Part shown: positions 1-7,305 of the stretch, piece by piece
Position numbering within the stretch: the stretch's first letter is position 1
How the letters are laid out: each line of letters opens with the position of its first letter
The notes under the pieces: model-generated
Databases searched by the model: none
What the model was told of the DNA's origin: nothing
The model's input: only the letters and a program-made list of their open reading frames with translations
NCBI RefSeq assembly: GCF_025567415.1
Contig: NZ_JAOQJV010000026.1
Location: 1 to 22,603 of the forward strand
Direction: 5' to 3'
DNA length: 22,603 bases
Origin: Claveliimonas ammoniilytica
GTDB taxonomy: Bacteria; Bacillota; Clostridia; Lachnospirales; Lachnospiraceae
Program-made: the position numbers and the translations under genes

Positions 1-2
1 GA

Positions 3-80
3 CGAATATTTCTTTCTGAAGCTATTCGATATGAGCCGACAGAGCTACGAGAGGAATCGGAAATCCCACAAAATTTGTGA
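3..80 (+). CDS. Possible C-terminal fragment of an unidentified protein (5' end outside window)
   Basis: Two plus-strand frames are open from the window edge. Frame 3 runs from base 3 to a TGA at 78-80 and reads as a charged tail ending REESEIPQNL. Frame 1 runs from base 1 to a TGA at 82-84. Frame 3 has slightly more G at first codon positions, so it is my weak preference. Neither tail is recognisable to me, and a minus-strand frame is also open here. The 13-base near-palindrome CACAAAATTTGTG at 67-79 overlaps the stop region. Whether any coding fragment exists is uncertain. Confidence 0.25.
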   Translation, partial: RIFLSEAIRYEPTELREESEIPQNL

Positions 81-132
81 TTGAGCCTTAATTAACCCAA
101 ATTCATGTAAAACTAACGGAAATCAATTGGAC

Positions 133-161
133 TTTTTTGTTAAATAGATGCGTATTACAAT
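133..161 (+). promoter_or_regulatory. Weak candidate promoter for the PTS operon
   Basis: A TACAAT -10-like hexamer at 156-161 lies 17 bases downstream of a T-run at 133-138 that would serve as a poor -35. It sits about 25 bases before the regulator start at 186. The -10 is good and the -35 is poor, which would fit a promoter that needs an activator. I found no convincing catabolite-repression (cre) site in 85-185. Confidence 0.3.
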
Positions 162-185
162 AAATACAACAGTTAAGGAGGACTT

Positions 186-2219
186 ATGAATAGACGAAGT
201 AATAAGATTTTAAGAGAGCTGATTCTTGGAAACAGACAAAATATATTAGAGCTTGTTACCAAGTACAATCTGCAGGAAAGAACAATACGAGCAGATATTA
301 AAGACTTGAATAATACATTACAAGAATACAGTCTTCCACTTATTGTGATTACTGGGAATGGTGATTTAGTCATTGATAGTGCTGAGAAAATTGATGTAAA
401 AGCGTATGAAGAGTTCATATGTTCAAGAACATTTTATACATATTATATGTCGAAGAATGAACGCTCCACCATATTGGCAATGATTTTGCTGAACACTACC
501 GGATATGTGACTGTCGAACAATTGAAAGACATTATTGGAGTAAGCAGAAATACTCTGTTACACGACATATCAGAATTAAAGAATTGGTTTGAAGAGAATA
601 ATATGGAACTTGTTTCGCAGGTACGTCGGGGATATATAGTAAATGCCTCAGAGTTAGAAATACGAAAAGGTATCCTAAAATTATTAGAAGTTAATGGTGA
701 CAATAATCATTATGGAACGGGTTATAATCTGGGAGCTTTCTGGAATCTGCTAATTCGCCAGATGGATAAATTGAATATTTATGATGATATGTGTACTCAT
801 GTAGTGCAACAAGAAGAGTACGCACAATCATTTTTGTCAGATTTTTCGTTTTTTGAAACTGTTTTAGAGATTACTTTGATTATCAATCGGATTGTAAATC
901 ATCAGGTGATTCCAGAACATTATGCAGAAAGATGGATTTGTTTTAAAGAAAGCTCTAAATATACATTTAGCAGTGAAATATTAGAAACGATTGGAAACAA
1001 ATATCAATTAGATATTCCAGAGGTTGAAATTTTATACTTTACAGAATGCCTGAAAGGAAAAAGCTATTTAAAAGACAAAACACATAAAGGTAATGCATTA
1101 GATATTCGATTAATGATATCGGAAGCGTTATATAAGATTTCCAGCTGTTTCGGAATTGATTTTTATCTGGACTTTGCCTTATATGATCTCCTGATTGCTC
1201 ATATGAGATCAGCAGTGTATCGGTTACAAACCAGAGAACGATTGACGAATCCATTGAAAGATTCGCTGCTACAGGAATATCCGGAAATATTTGAAATCAT
1301 AAGAAAAAATATTGGAAACCTTGAAGAATATATTGGATGTTCTTTTTCAGAAGATGAAATGTCATTTCTTGTGTTGTATTTTGCATCTGTTCTCGAAAAA
1401 GAAAAAGTTGAAAATTCGAAGCACAGTAAAATAAAGGTCGCACTTGTGTGTGAGACCGGACGTGGAACAGCACAGTTTATGCTTGCAAAGTTAAGGACAC
1501 TTGAAGAGGTAATAGAAATAGTCAGTGTTTCATCGGTGCATAATACAGGTGAAATCAAACGCAGTGGTGCGAATATGATTATTTCGACGATTCCTATTGA
1601 AAAGCAGGAGATACCATGTATTGTGGTTCGATCAGCAATGCTGAATACAGATGATATTTTAGATATACAAAAGATGGCATTAGAAGTAATGGAAGGGATC
1701 ATGGAACCAAATGCAGGTATCGAGTTAGATGTGATTAATCCAGAAGAGATTCATATTCAGGGAGCATTTTACGAATGGCTGTCTGAGAACAGAATCGAGG
1801 TGGATTATGAAGCAAAAGACTGGAAAGATGCTGTTAATCATGCCGGCAAGCTTCTATATAAAGATGGAGCAGTAGAAGAACGCTATATACAGGCTATGAT
1901 TCAGAAAATAGAAACTTATGGACCATATATCGTAATCTGTCCGGGAACTGCACTTCCTCATGCTGATGCTGAAGAGGGAGTTATATATGAAGCAGCCTCA
2001 CTCATCCGACTTAAGAAACCAATCGATTTTCATCATGAAATGAATGATCCGGTTAAATATGTGATCGGAATGAGTGTTAAGAGTGCGGAGAGTGTGAATC
2101 AGGCAATTTACGATCTGATGATGATATTTGGAAATGAGAGGATAAGACAGATATTAGATAAGGCAGTTGACAAGGCATCTATTATGGAAGCACTTGATGG
2201 ATTAACAACAGCTAAGTAA
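186..2219 (+). CDS. PRD-domain PTS-controlled transcriptional regulator (BglG/MtlR-like)
   Basis: This is a 677-residue regulator with the MtlR/LicR layout: an N-terminal helix-turn-helix (about residues 6-45), a second HTH-like region (about 90-160), two PTS regulation domains (about 190-400), an EIIB-like domain with Cys422 in VALVCETGRG, and a C-terminal EIIA-like domain with His592 in GTALPHAD. Such proteins sense the phosphorylation state of the PTS and usually activate the adjacent PTS operon. An AAGGAGG site lies just upstream of the ATG at 186. The IIA gene follows within about 30 bases. Of the four usual PRD histidines I can place only one with confidence (His339 in LLIAHMRSAVYR). 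The positions that should hold the second His of each PRD look like Cys (YFTECLKG) and Tyr (LVLYFAS). The domain assignment is firm; the target operon is inferred from position. Confidence 0.9.
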   Translation: MNRRSNKILRELILGNRQNILELVTKYNLQERTIRADIKDLNNTLQEYSLPLIVITGNGDLVIDSAEKIDVKAYEEFICSRTFYTYYMSKNERSTILAMILLNTTGYVTVEQLKDIIGVSRNTLLHDISELKNWFEENNMELVSQVRRGYIVNASELEIRKGILKLLEVNGDNNHYGTGYNLGAFWNLLIRQMDKLNIYDDMCTHVVQQEEYAQSFLSDFSFFETVLEITLIINRIVNHQVIPEHYAERWICFKESSKYTFSSEILETIGNKYQLDIPEVEILYFTECLKGKSYLKDKTHKGNALDIRLMISEALYKISSCFGIDFYLDFALYDLLIAHMRSAVYRLQTRERLTNPLKDSLLQEYPEIFEIIRKNIGNLEEYIGCSFSEDEMSFLVLYFASVLEKEKVENSKHSKIKVALVCETGRGTAQFMLAKLRTLEEVIEIVSVSSVHNTGEIKRSGANMIISTIPIEKQEIPCIVVRSAMLNTDDILDIQKMALEVMEGIMEPNAGIELDVINPEEIHIQGAFYEWLSENRIEVDYEAKDWKDAVNHAGKLLYKDGAVEERYIQAMIQKIETYGPYIVICPGTALPHADAEEGVIYEAASLIRLKKPIDFHHEMNDPVKYVIGMSVKSAESVNQAIYDLMMIFGNERIRQILDKAVDKASIMEALDGLTTAK

Positions 2220-2249
2220 TATTTGTCGAATGTGGAAGGAGGTGAAAAT

Positions 2250-2726
2250 ATGTCGAGCGCATTAGGTGATGTTTATATTTCGCCAGAATTGATTCTTATG
2301 GACATTGAAGCAAAGACTGATCAGGAAGCAATTGAAATTCTTGCAAAACATTTATATGAAAAAGGGATTGTAAAAGAAAGTTATATAGATGCGGTAAAAG
2401 AGAGAGAAAAGGTATTTAGTACCGGACTTAACTTCGAAGAAATGGGTATTGCCATTCCGCATACAGATTCTATCCATGTTAATAGGCAGGCTATTGCAGT
2501 TGGAATTCTAAAAGAACCGGTAAAATTCTGTCATATGGGTATGCCGGAAGAACCTGTGAAATGCGAAATGATGTTTATGATGGCAATTGAAAAGCCAGAA
2601 AGTCAGGTGGATTTCCTTGGAAGAATGATGGATATCTTTCAGTCAGAAGGTTATCTTAGAGGTTTAAAAGCTTGTGCAACGCCAGAAGAACTGGCAGAAA
2701 AATTTGGTAAATCGTTTACAGAGTAA
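2250..2726 (+). CDS. PTS EIIA component, fructose/mannitol/galactitol superfamily
   Basis: This 158-residue soluble phosphocarrier takes phosphate from HPr and passes it to the IIB protein encoded next. His71 in the GIAIPHTDS motif is the expected phosphorylation site of the PTS_EIIA_2 family. I place the start at the ATG at 2250, five bases after AAGGAGGTG at 2236-2244. An upstream in-frame TTG at 2223 would put the ribosome site inside the coding region and add nine unlikely residues. It lies between the PRD regulator and IIB, all on the plus strand. The IIC partner is clearly of galactitol type, so this is best called a GatA-like protein, although the sugar is not known. Confidence 0.92.
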   Translation: MSSALGDVYISPELILMDIEAKTDQEAIEILAKHLYEKGIVKESYIDAVKEREKVFSTGLNFEEMGIAIPHTDSIHVNRQAIAVGILKEPVKFCHMGMPEEPVKCEMMFMMAIEKPESQVDFLGRMMDIFQSEGYLRGLKACATPEELAEKFGKSFTE

Positions 2727-2777
2727 TGTTACATTTGAAAAATGTGCATATAAAAAAATGAAGGAGGTGTAATGACT

Positions 2778-3062
2778 ATGAAGAGAATATTGTTAGTATG
2801 TGGTTCAGGCATCTGTACATCTACAGCAGTAAATCAGAAAGTCACAAAAGCATTGGAAGAGAGAGGACTGAAAGGACAGTTCCAGATTACACAGGGAAAG
2901 GCTTCAGAAGTGGCTGAGAAGTCTAAACAGTACGATCTGGTAATTTCTACAACAGTACTTGGCGGAGAATGCCATTGTCCATTAATTATCGGAACTCCAT
3001 TCCTGCTTGGAAGAGGAACTGAGCCAATCGTTGATCAGATTGTAGAAGTTTTACAGAAGTAA
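2778..3062 (+). CDS. PTS EIIB component, galactitol type
   Basis: This 94-residue phosphotransfer protein has an N-terminal P-loop-like sequence, RILLVCGSGICTST, in which Cys8 is the expected phosphocysteine. It closely resembles the corresponding segment of E. coli GatB as I remember it (VACGGAVATST). It relays phosphate from IIA to the sugar bound by the IIC membrane protein. An AAGGAGGTG site at 2761-2769 lies eight bases before the ATG at 2778; an in-frame ATG at 2772 would be only two bases from it and is the less likely start. The gene sits 51 bases after IIA and 63 bases before IIC. The family is firm and the sugar is unknown. Confidence 0.92.
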   Translation: MKRILLVCGSGICTSTAVNQKVTKALEERGLKGQFQITQGKASEVAEKSKQYDLVISTTVLGGECHCPLIIGTPFLLGRGTEPIVDQIVEVLQK

Positions 3063-3125
3063 AAGTTTTATGAGGGAACAAAAGGGATTCTATTAACTTG
3101 ATAGATAAGGAAGGAGAATAGAGAG

Positions 3126-4490
3126 ATGAGTTATTTTTTGGGATTTTTCCAGTACATAAGTGACATGGGCGCGACAGTAATGATGCCTATCATTATTTGT
3201 ATTATGGGTTGCATTTTAGGTGCTGGTTTTGGTAAGTCTTTACGTGCAGGCTTGACAGTAGGTATCGGATTCATCGGTCTGAACCTTGTAACTGGTTTGA
3301 TGGGTAACAACCTTGCACCGGCAGTATCTCAGATGGCAGAAAGATTTGGTCTGAGCCTTTCTGTAATTGATGTTGGTTGGCCGGCAGCTGCACAGATTGC
3401 ATTTGCATCTACAGTTGGTACAGTGATTATTCCTGTTTGTCTTGCTGTAAATATTGTAATGCTTTTGACAAACACAACACAGACTGTCGATGTAGATATC
3501 TGGGATTACTGGCATTTTGCATTTACTGGAGCACTTGTTGCAGTTGTTACAGGAAATCAGATGTATGGTATCATTGCTGCAATCCTGAACATGGTAATTA
3601 TTATGGTATTGGGTGACTGGACAGCCTCAGGTGTAGAAAAAACATTAGGACTTCCTGGTGTTTCACTTCCGCATGGATTTACAACAGCATATGCACCAAT
3701 TGCAATGTTATTTAACTGGATTTTAGACAAAATTCCAGGTGTTAATAAGATTAACTTTGATATCGAAAAAATGCAGAAGAAGTTCGGTGTATTTGGAGAG
3801 CCAATCCTTGTAGGTACAGTGCTTGGTATTATCATCGGTGTTGTTGCAGGATATGACTTCCCGGCAATTCTTGCATTAGGTATTAACCTTGGAGCTGTAT
3901 TGGTTCTGATTCCTAAGATGGCAGCACTCCTGATGGAAGGATTGATTCCTGTATCTGACGCTGCATCAGAGTTTATTGAAAAGAAGTTCTCTAATCGTGG
4001 TAAAATTTACATCGGTCTTGATTCAGCAGTAGGTGTTGGTCATCCAATGACTCTGTCTGTATCATTAGTACTTGTACCGATCACTGTATTCCTTGCAGTA
4101 TTACTTCCAGGAAACCAGGTAATGCCATTTGCAGACCTTGCGGTTATTCCTTGGATGTTTGTATTGATCACACCAGTGGTTAACGGAAATGGATTCCGTG
4201 CACTTATTATTGGTATTATCACATTGGCAGCTGGTCTGTATATTGCTACGGACCTGTCGCAGTGGATTACTCCGGCAGCAAAAGCAGCTGGATTCGATAT
4301 GGGTTCTGCAACAGCTATTTCAAGTATCTGTGATGGAGCAAACCCATTAACATGGGCAATTACCAGATTAAATGGTTTAAATCCGATTATCGGAATTGCA
4401 GTAGTTGGTGTAATTGCAGTTGCAATGGCACTGGTTAACAGAAAGAAAATCTTGAAAGAGGCTGCAGAAATGCACGCAGCTGCAAATTAA
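3126..4490 (+). CDS. PTS EIIC component, galactitol family (GatC-like permease)
   Basis: This 454-residue polytopic membrane protein is the sugar channel of the PTS. It agrees in length and along its whole course with the E. coli GatC sequence as I recall it, for example VIDVGWPAA, VDIWDYWHFAFTGAL, KIPGVNKINF, FGVFGEPILVG, AGYDFPAIL, IGLDSAVGVGH and LPGNQVMPFADLA. About ten or more hydrophobic segments alternate with short polar loops. AAGGAGAATAGAGAG precedes the ATG. Members of this family carry galactitol and, in Firmicutes, various pentitols or ketoses, so galactitol itself should not be assumed. No tagatose-pathway enzymes are nearby, which argues against galactitol as the substrate. Confidence 0.93.
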   Translation: MSYFLGFFQYISDMGATVMMPIIICIMGCILGAGFGKSLRAGLTVGIGFIGLNLVTGLMGNNLAPAVSQMAERFGLSLSVIDVGWPAAAQIAFASTVGTVIIPVCLAVNIVMLLTNTTQTVDVDIWDYWHFAFTGALVAVVTGNQMYGIIAAILNMVIIMVLGDWTASGVEKTLGLPGVSLPHGFTTAYAPIAMLFNWILDKIPGVNKINFDIEKMQKKFGVFGEPILVGTVLGIIIGVVAGYDFPAILALGINLGAVLVLIPKMAALLMEGLIPVSDAASEFIEKKFSNRGKIYIGLDSAVGVGHPMTLSVSLVLVPITVFLAVLLPGNQVMPFADLAVIPWMFVLITPVVNGNGFRALIIGIITLAAGLYIATDLSQWITPAAKAAGFDMGSATAISSICDGANPLTWAITRLNGLNPIIGIAVVGVIAVAMALVNRKKILKEAAEMHAAAN

Positions 4491-4502
4491 GATAGTTTCT
4501 CC

Positions 4503-4538
4503 AATTACAGGCATCATCATTGCATGGTGCCTGTAATT
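4503..4538 (+). other. Intercistronic 15-bp hairpin without a T-run
   Basis: Bases 4503-4517 pair with 4524-4538 over 15 base pairs (one G-U), with a six-base loop CATTGC. The stem is followed on the plus strand by seven As and then GGG, so it lacks the U-tract of an intrinsic terminator. It lies between the IIC stop and the next start. It may stabilise the PTS mRNA or set unequal expression of the upstream and downstream parts of the operon. Confidence 0.75.
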
Positions 4539-4570
4539 AAAAAAAGGGAACTGACTGAGGAGGAAGCACA

Positions 4571-5083
4571 ATGAACGCAAAGATTTATGAATATGATACA
4601 AAAGTTTACAGGACTAAGATAACTATTACGGCTATATTTTGTGCTTTTATTTTAGTGTATTCATTGTTTAGTATTTTTACAACAAATGTTCCGGCTTTAT
4701 GGGTAGTAGCAGCTGTTGTTGCCGGATATTTTGTGTGGGAAACTTTCGTATCGATAGCCAATCCGTCAAAAGTTGAAGTGAGCGATCAGGGAATTACATT
4801 TTCAGCTTATCATAAATCACATCATTATGACTGGAACGAAGTGAAACGTTTTAAATGTAAGCCATTGGCTTCCGGAACCAAAATGTTTGTACGTATAAAT
4901 GAAGCAGGTATTTTTAGAGGTCGATATTGGGTGAATTGTTATTATTTTAATGATGGAAATGAATTATTTCAGTATCTGTTTCATAAAGAAGTTGAAATTG
5001 ATCCAGAAGGATTGAAAGCCAGAGCAGTGCGTGGCAGTGAAGAAACAAAATCAATAAAAAGAGGTCGCGCGCGTAGAAAATAA
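4571..5083 (+). CDS. Small membrane protein of unknown function, two N-terminal helices
   Basis: I do not recognise this 170-residue protein as a named family. Two hydrophobic segments at about residues 17-36 and 42-61 form a hairpin anchor. A predicted beta-rich soluble part follows (about 65-145), reminiscent of the PH-like domains found in YcxB-type proteins, and then a very basic tail ending RGRARRK. A strong GGAGGA site precedes the ATG. It lies between the PTS permease and the aldolase on the same strand, 13 bases before the aldolase start, so it is probably co-transcribed, but nothing in the sequence gives it a sugar-related role. The PH-like reading is an impression from hydrophobicity and length only. 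Confidence 0.75.
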   Translation: MNAKIYEYDTKVYRTKITITAIFCAFILVYSLFSIFTTNVPALWVVAAVVAGYFVWETFVSIANPSKVEVSDQGITFSAYHKSHHYDWNEVKRFKCKPLASGTKMFVRINEAGIFRGRYWVNCYYFNDGNELFQYLFHKEVEIDPEGLKARAVRGSEETKSIKRGRARRK

Positions 5084-5096
5084 GGAGTGCAATACA

Positions 5097-5753
5097 ATGT
5101 TTGAACAAGAAAAAATCAGTATTATTGAAGCAGGAAAAAAATTAGATCGTTATGGACTTGTTACATTGTCAGGAGGTAATGTGACTCTCCGTATGCCGAC
5201 AGGTGAAATCCTGGTAACTCCATCAGGTATGATTTACGAAGATATGGTGCCAGAAGATGTTCTGGTAATGGATATAGAAGGAAATATTATTGAAGGTGAA
5301 AGAAAACCATCTGTAGATACTGTAGCGCTTTTGTATATTTTGAAGCATATGCCAGAAGTGAATGCAGTTATTCATACCCATCAGCCATATGCAACAGGTG
5401 TGGGACTTGTTACAGATGAATTACCATGTAACCTTACAACATTGGCAAACGCAACACGTGGCGCAGTAAAAGTATGTCCATATTCATCAGCAGCCAGTGA
5501 ACAGATGGGTATTGAAGCAGTTGAGAATATGGGGGATAAATTAGCGGTCATCTTAAAACATCACGGTGTAATCGGTGTTGGAGACAGTTTGAAACAGGCA
5601 TTATGTGCTTGCGTTTATCTGGAAGAAGCAGCTAAAACATATTCGATTGCATATAGTATGAACCAGGATGTGCCGGAACTGAATGCAGAACAGGTAGAAA
5701 CAGCAGTTGAGGTATTTAGACGATATGGACAAAAGCCAATCGTGGAAGCATAG
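5097..5753 (+). CDS. Class II aldolase/adducin family protein (L-fuculose-phosphate aldolase-like)
   Basis: This 218-residue enzyme belongs to the zinc-dependent class II aldolase/AraD family. The metal-binding histidines are visible at His93 and His95 (VIHTHQPYA) and at His155/156 (LKHHGVIGVG), matching His92, His94 and His155 of E. coli FucA. The phosphate-binding SGGN and PSGM motifs near the N-terminus are present. The FucA catalytic Glu73 position carries Asp74 (KPSVDT). It lacks the HAD and C-terminal YYG motifs of the epimerase branch. It is followed three bases later by an AraD-like gene. A role as an aldolase cleaving a ketose phosphate to DHAP and a short aldehyde is likely, but the substrate and even the reaction class are inferred. 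Confidence 0.85.
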   Translation: MFEQEKISIIEAGKKLDRYGLVTLSGGNVTLRMPTGEILVTPSGMIYEDMVPEDVLVMDIEGNIIEGERKPSVDTVALLYILKHMPEVNAVIHTHQPYATGVGLVTDELPCNLTTLANATRGAVKVCPYSSAASEQMGIEAVENMGDKLAVILKHHGVIGVGDSLKQALCACVYLEEAAKTYSIAYSMNQDVPELNAEQVETAVEVFRRYGQKPIVEA

Positions 5754-5756
5754 AAA

Positions 5757-6449
5757 ATGTTAGAAGAATTAAAGCGAAGAGTATATGAGGCAAATATGAT
5801 GTTGCCGAAATATCAGTTGGTGACATTTACCTGGGGAAACGCAAGTGAGATAGATTCGGCAACAGGGTTGGTTGCTATTAAACCGAGCGGAGTACCGTAT
5901 GATGAGTTAAGCCCGGAAAAAATGGTACTTATTGATCTTCAAGGAAATGTGGTTGAGGGAGAGTATAAACCTTCTTCAGATATGCCTACGCATATTGTTT
6001 TATATAAAGCTTTTCCGGAAATAGGTGGTATTGTGCATACGCATTCTCCATATGCAACCAGCTGGGCACAGGCGGGTAAGAGTATCCCTTGTTATGGAAC
6101 AACGCATGCGGATTATATTTATGGTGAAGTGCCGTGTGTACGTAATTTGACAAAAAATGAAATTGACGAGGATTATGAAACCAATACAGGAAATGTTATT
6201 GTTGAAGAATTTCGTAGATTTCAAAAAGATGTTTTATCGGTACCAGCTGTGTTATGTAAAAATCACGGACCGTTTACCTGGGGAAAGAGTAGTGCGGAGG
6301 CAGTACATAATTCTGTCGTTTTGGAAGAATGTGCAAAGATGGCTTATCGGACGGAGCTTATTAATCCCGGAGTAAAAGAAGCACCACAAGAATTAATTGA
6401 AAAACATTATATGCGTAAACATGGTGCAAATGCATATTATGGGCAGTAG
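5757..6449 (+). CDS. araD: L-ribulose-5-phosphate 4-epimerase
   Basis: This 230-residue enzyme interconverts L-ribulose 5-phosphate and D-xylulose 5-phosphate, feeding the pentose phosphate pathway. The residues known from E. coli AraD are all present, shifted by one position: Asp75 (KPSSDMPTH), zinc ligands His94 and His96 (IVHTHSPYA), His170 (KNHGPFTWG), catalytic Asp119 (THADYIYGE) and the C-terminal Tyr228 (ANAYYGQ). Related enzymes (SgbE, UlaF) act in L-xylulose or ascorbate pathways on the same phosphate. The start lies three bases after the aldolase stop, with only a weak ribosome site (GGAAG), so translation is probably coupled. No araA or araB is in the window. The epimerase call is strong; arabinose as the source sugar is not supported. 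Confidence 0.93.
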   Translation: MLEELKRRVYEANMMLPKYQLVTFTWGNASEIDSATGLVAIKPSGVPYDELSPEKMVLIDLQGNVVEGEYKPSSDMPTHIVLYKAFPEIGGIVHTHSPYATSWAQAGKSIPCYGTTHADYIYGEVPCVRNLTKNEIDEDYETNTGNVIVEEFRRFQKDVLSVPAVLCKNHGPFTWGKSSAEAVHNSVVLEECAKMAYRTELINPGVKEAPQELIEKHYMRKHGANAYYGQ

Positions 6450-6488
6450 ATTTTAAAACTTATTTTTTCTCTCAATTATACTTGGAAG

Positions 6489-6524
6489 CTCCTGGCAGAG
6501 TGTGACTGTCAGGAGTTTTCTTTT
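6489..6524 (+). terminator. Intrinsic terminator of the PTS/aldolase operon
   Basis: CTCCTGGCAG (6489-6498) pairs with CTGTCAGGAG (6506-6515) over ten base pairs with one G-U and a seven-base loop, followed by TTTTCTTTT. It lies 40 bases after the araD stop. Its right arm overlaps the last codons of the convergent minus-strand gene. Confidence 0.88.
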
Positions 6525-6790
6525 ATCACATTTATAATCATTGATACCATATTATCAATCTGTTTCTGCTCATCAGGACTTTTTCCGTCTTTCAGTATTT
6601 CTAAGATCAATGACATTTCTTCCGGTGAAAAGTTTATATTATGTTTTCTGGCGCTGGTGATCAGTGCCATCATAACAGTAGCCATCTGGTTACCGCTTTT
6701 ACCTTGTACCTGCTTTGCAGCAGTACGTATGATCTCACGCTTCAGAGGATCAAGATTATTCATGCCGGGATGTGTTGTCCAGTCCATCAT
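6509..6790 (-). CDS. Conserved-looking hypothetical protein, 93 aa
   Basis: I do not recognise this protein. It is a soluble, mostly helical 93-residue sequence starting MMDWTTHPGMNNLDPLKREI, with a basic middle and a C-terminus rich in Ile and Met. It begins four bases inside the end of the upstream minus-strand gene (ATGA overlap, 6787-6790), which points to translational coupling and a shared role. Its stop (complement of 6509-6511) lies inside the hairpin that terminates the opposing PTS operon. The tight overlap and a continuous, compositionally normal reading frame make it a real gene. The function is unknown; a role alongside the Cys/Gly-rich gene upstream is only a guess. Confidence 0.75.
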   Translation of the reverse strand: MMDWTTHPGMNNLDPLKREIIRTAAKQVQGKSGNQMATVMMALITSARKHNINFSPEEMSLILEILKDGKSPDEQKQIDNMVSMIINVIKENS

Positions 6791-7203
6791 TTTTCATCAT
6801 TTCCTTTCATTATATTATCGAACAGATTTATCATCTGAGACATCTCACTGTTGCTTTCCGGAGAGGCGAAGCCGGATGGGTCCATTTGTTTCATGATATT
6901 CATCATATTGAATATCATGCTGATATTATCAGCTTCGGCAGGATCCATGAAAGAACTCAGATCCTGTAGGATATCCTCTGGTGAATGAATACTTTTACTA
7001 TGTATTGGACCGTCTGGGGAACCATTGCCTGTACTATGGAATAGATGAATAGTATTTATGAATTCAGTAAATTTGATATACACAGCAAGTATACCACGCA
7101 TATTTGCAGGAATATAAGGCAGCATCAGTTTCATGAGCTGAAGTTCCTGCGTGGTTACGAGTGTATCCAGTTGAGTCATCGGAAAGATCGGTCGTTTTTC
7201 CAT
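6787..7203 (-). CDS. Hypothetical protein, 138 aa, Met-rich C-terminal half
   Basis: This 138-residue soluble protein matches no family I recognise. An N-terminal helical part contains MKLMLPYIPANMRGILAVYI (about residues 24-43). A low-complexity Ser/Gly/Pro linker follows (about 58-75), then a Met- and Asn-rich helical region (about 85-138). The ribosome binding site before the ATG at 7203 is weak (CAGGCAG). It overlaps the next gene by four bases and follows the Cys/Gly-rich gene after about 100 bases that hold an 11-bp inverted repeat. Pairs like this recur in Clostridia as far as I recall, but I cannot name a function. The linked helical halves might mediate protein-protein contact. Confidence 0.75.
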   Translation of the reverse strand: MEKRPIFPMTQLDTLVTTQELQLMKLMLPYIPANMRGILAVYIKFTEFINTIHLFHSTGNGSPDGPIHSKSIHSPEDILQDLSSFMDPAEADNISMIFNMMNIMKQMDPSGFASPESNSEMSQMINLFDNIMKGNDEK

Positions 7204-7237
7204 AGCACACTGCCTGAAGATAAAGTCTTACTATGTA

Positions 7238-7269
7238 TATGCGGGGATAAGAGAAGATATCCCCGCATA
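7238..7269. repeat. 11-bp inverted repeat between minus-strand genes
   Basis: TATGCGGGGAT (7238-7248) is perfectly complementary to ATCCCCGCATA (7259-7269) with a ten-base loop. Neither strand has a T-run after the stem, so it is not a canonical intrinsic terminator. It separates the abundant-looking Cys/Gly-rich gene from the two downstream genes and could be a processing or partial termination element. Confidence 0.75.
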
Positions 7270-7305
7270 AGGTCAGATGTATAGACCGACAGAATGGATG
7301 GAAAT

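Noticed and set aside
67..79. Palindrome CACAAAATTTGTG as an operator
   Set aside because: It overlaps a putative coding end and lies over 50 bases upstream of the best promoter; no second copy was seen.
1199..1702. Minus-strand 167-codon open frame
   Set aside because: It lies entirely opposite the conserved PRD/EIIB region of the regulator and has no recognisable domain.
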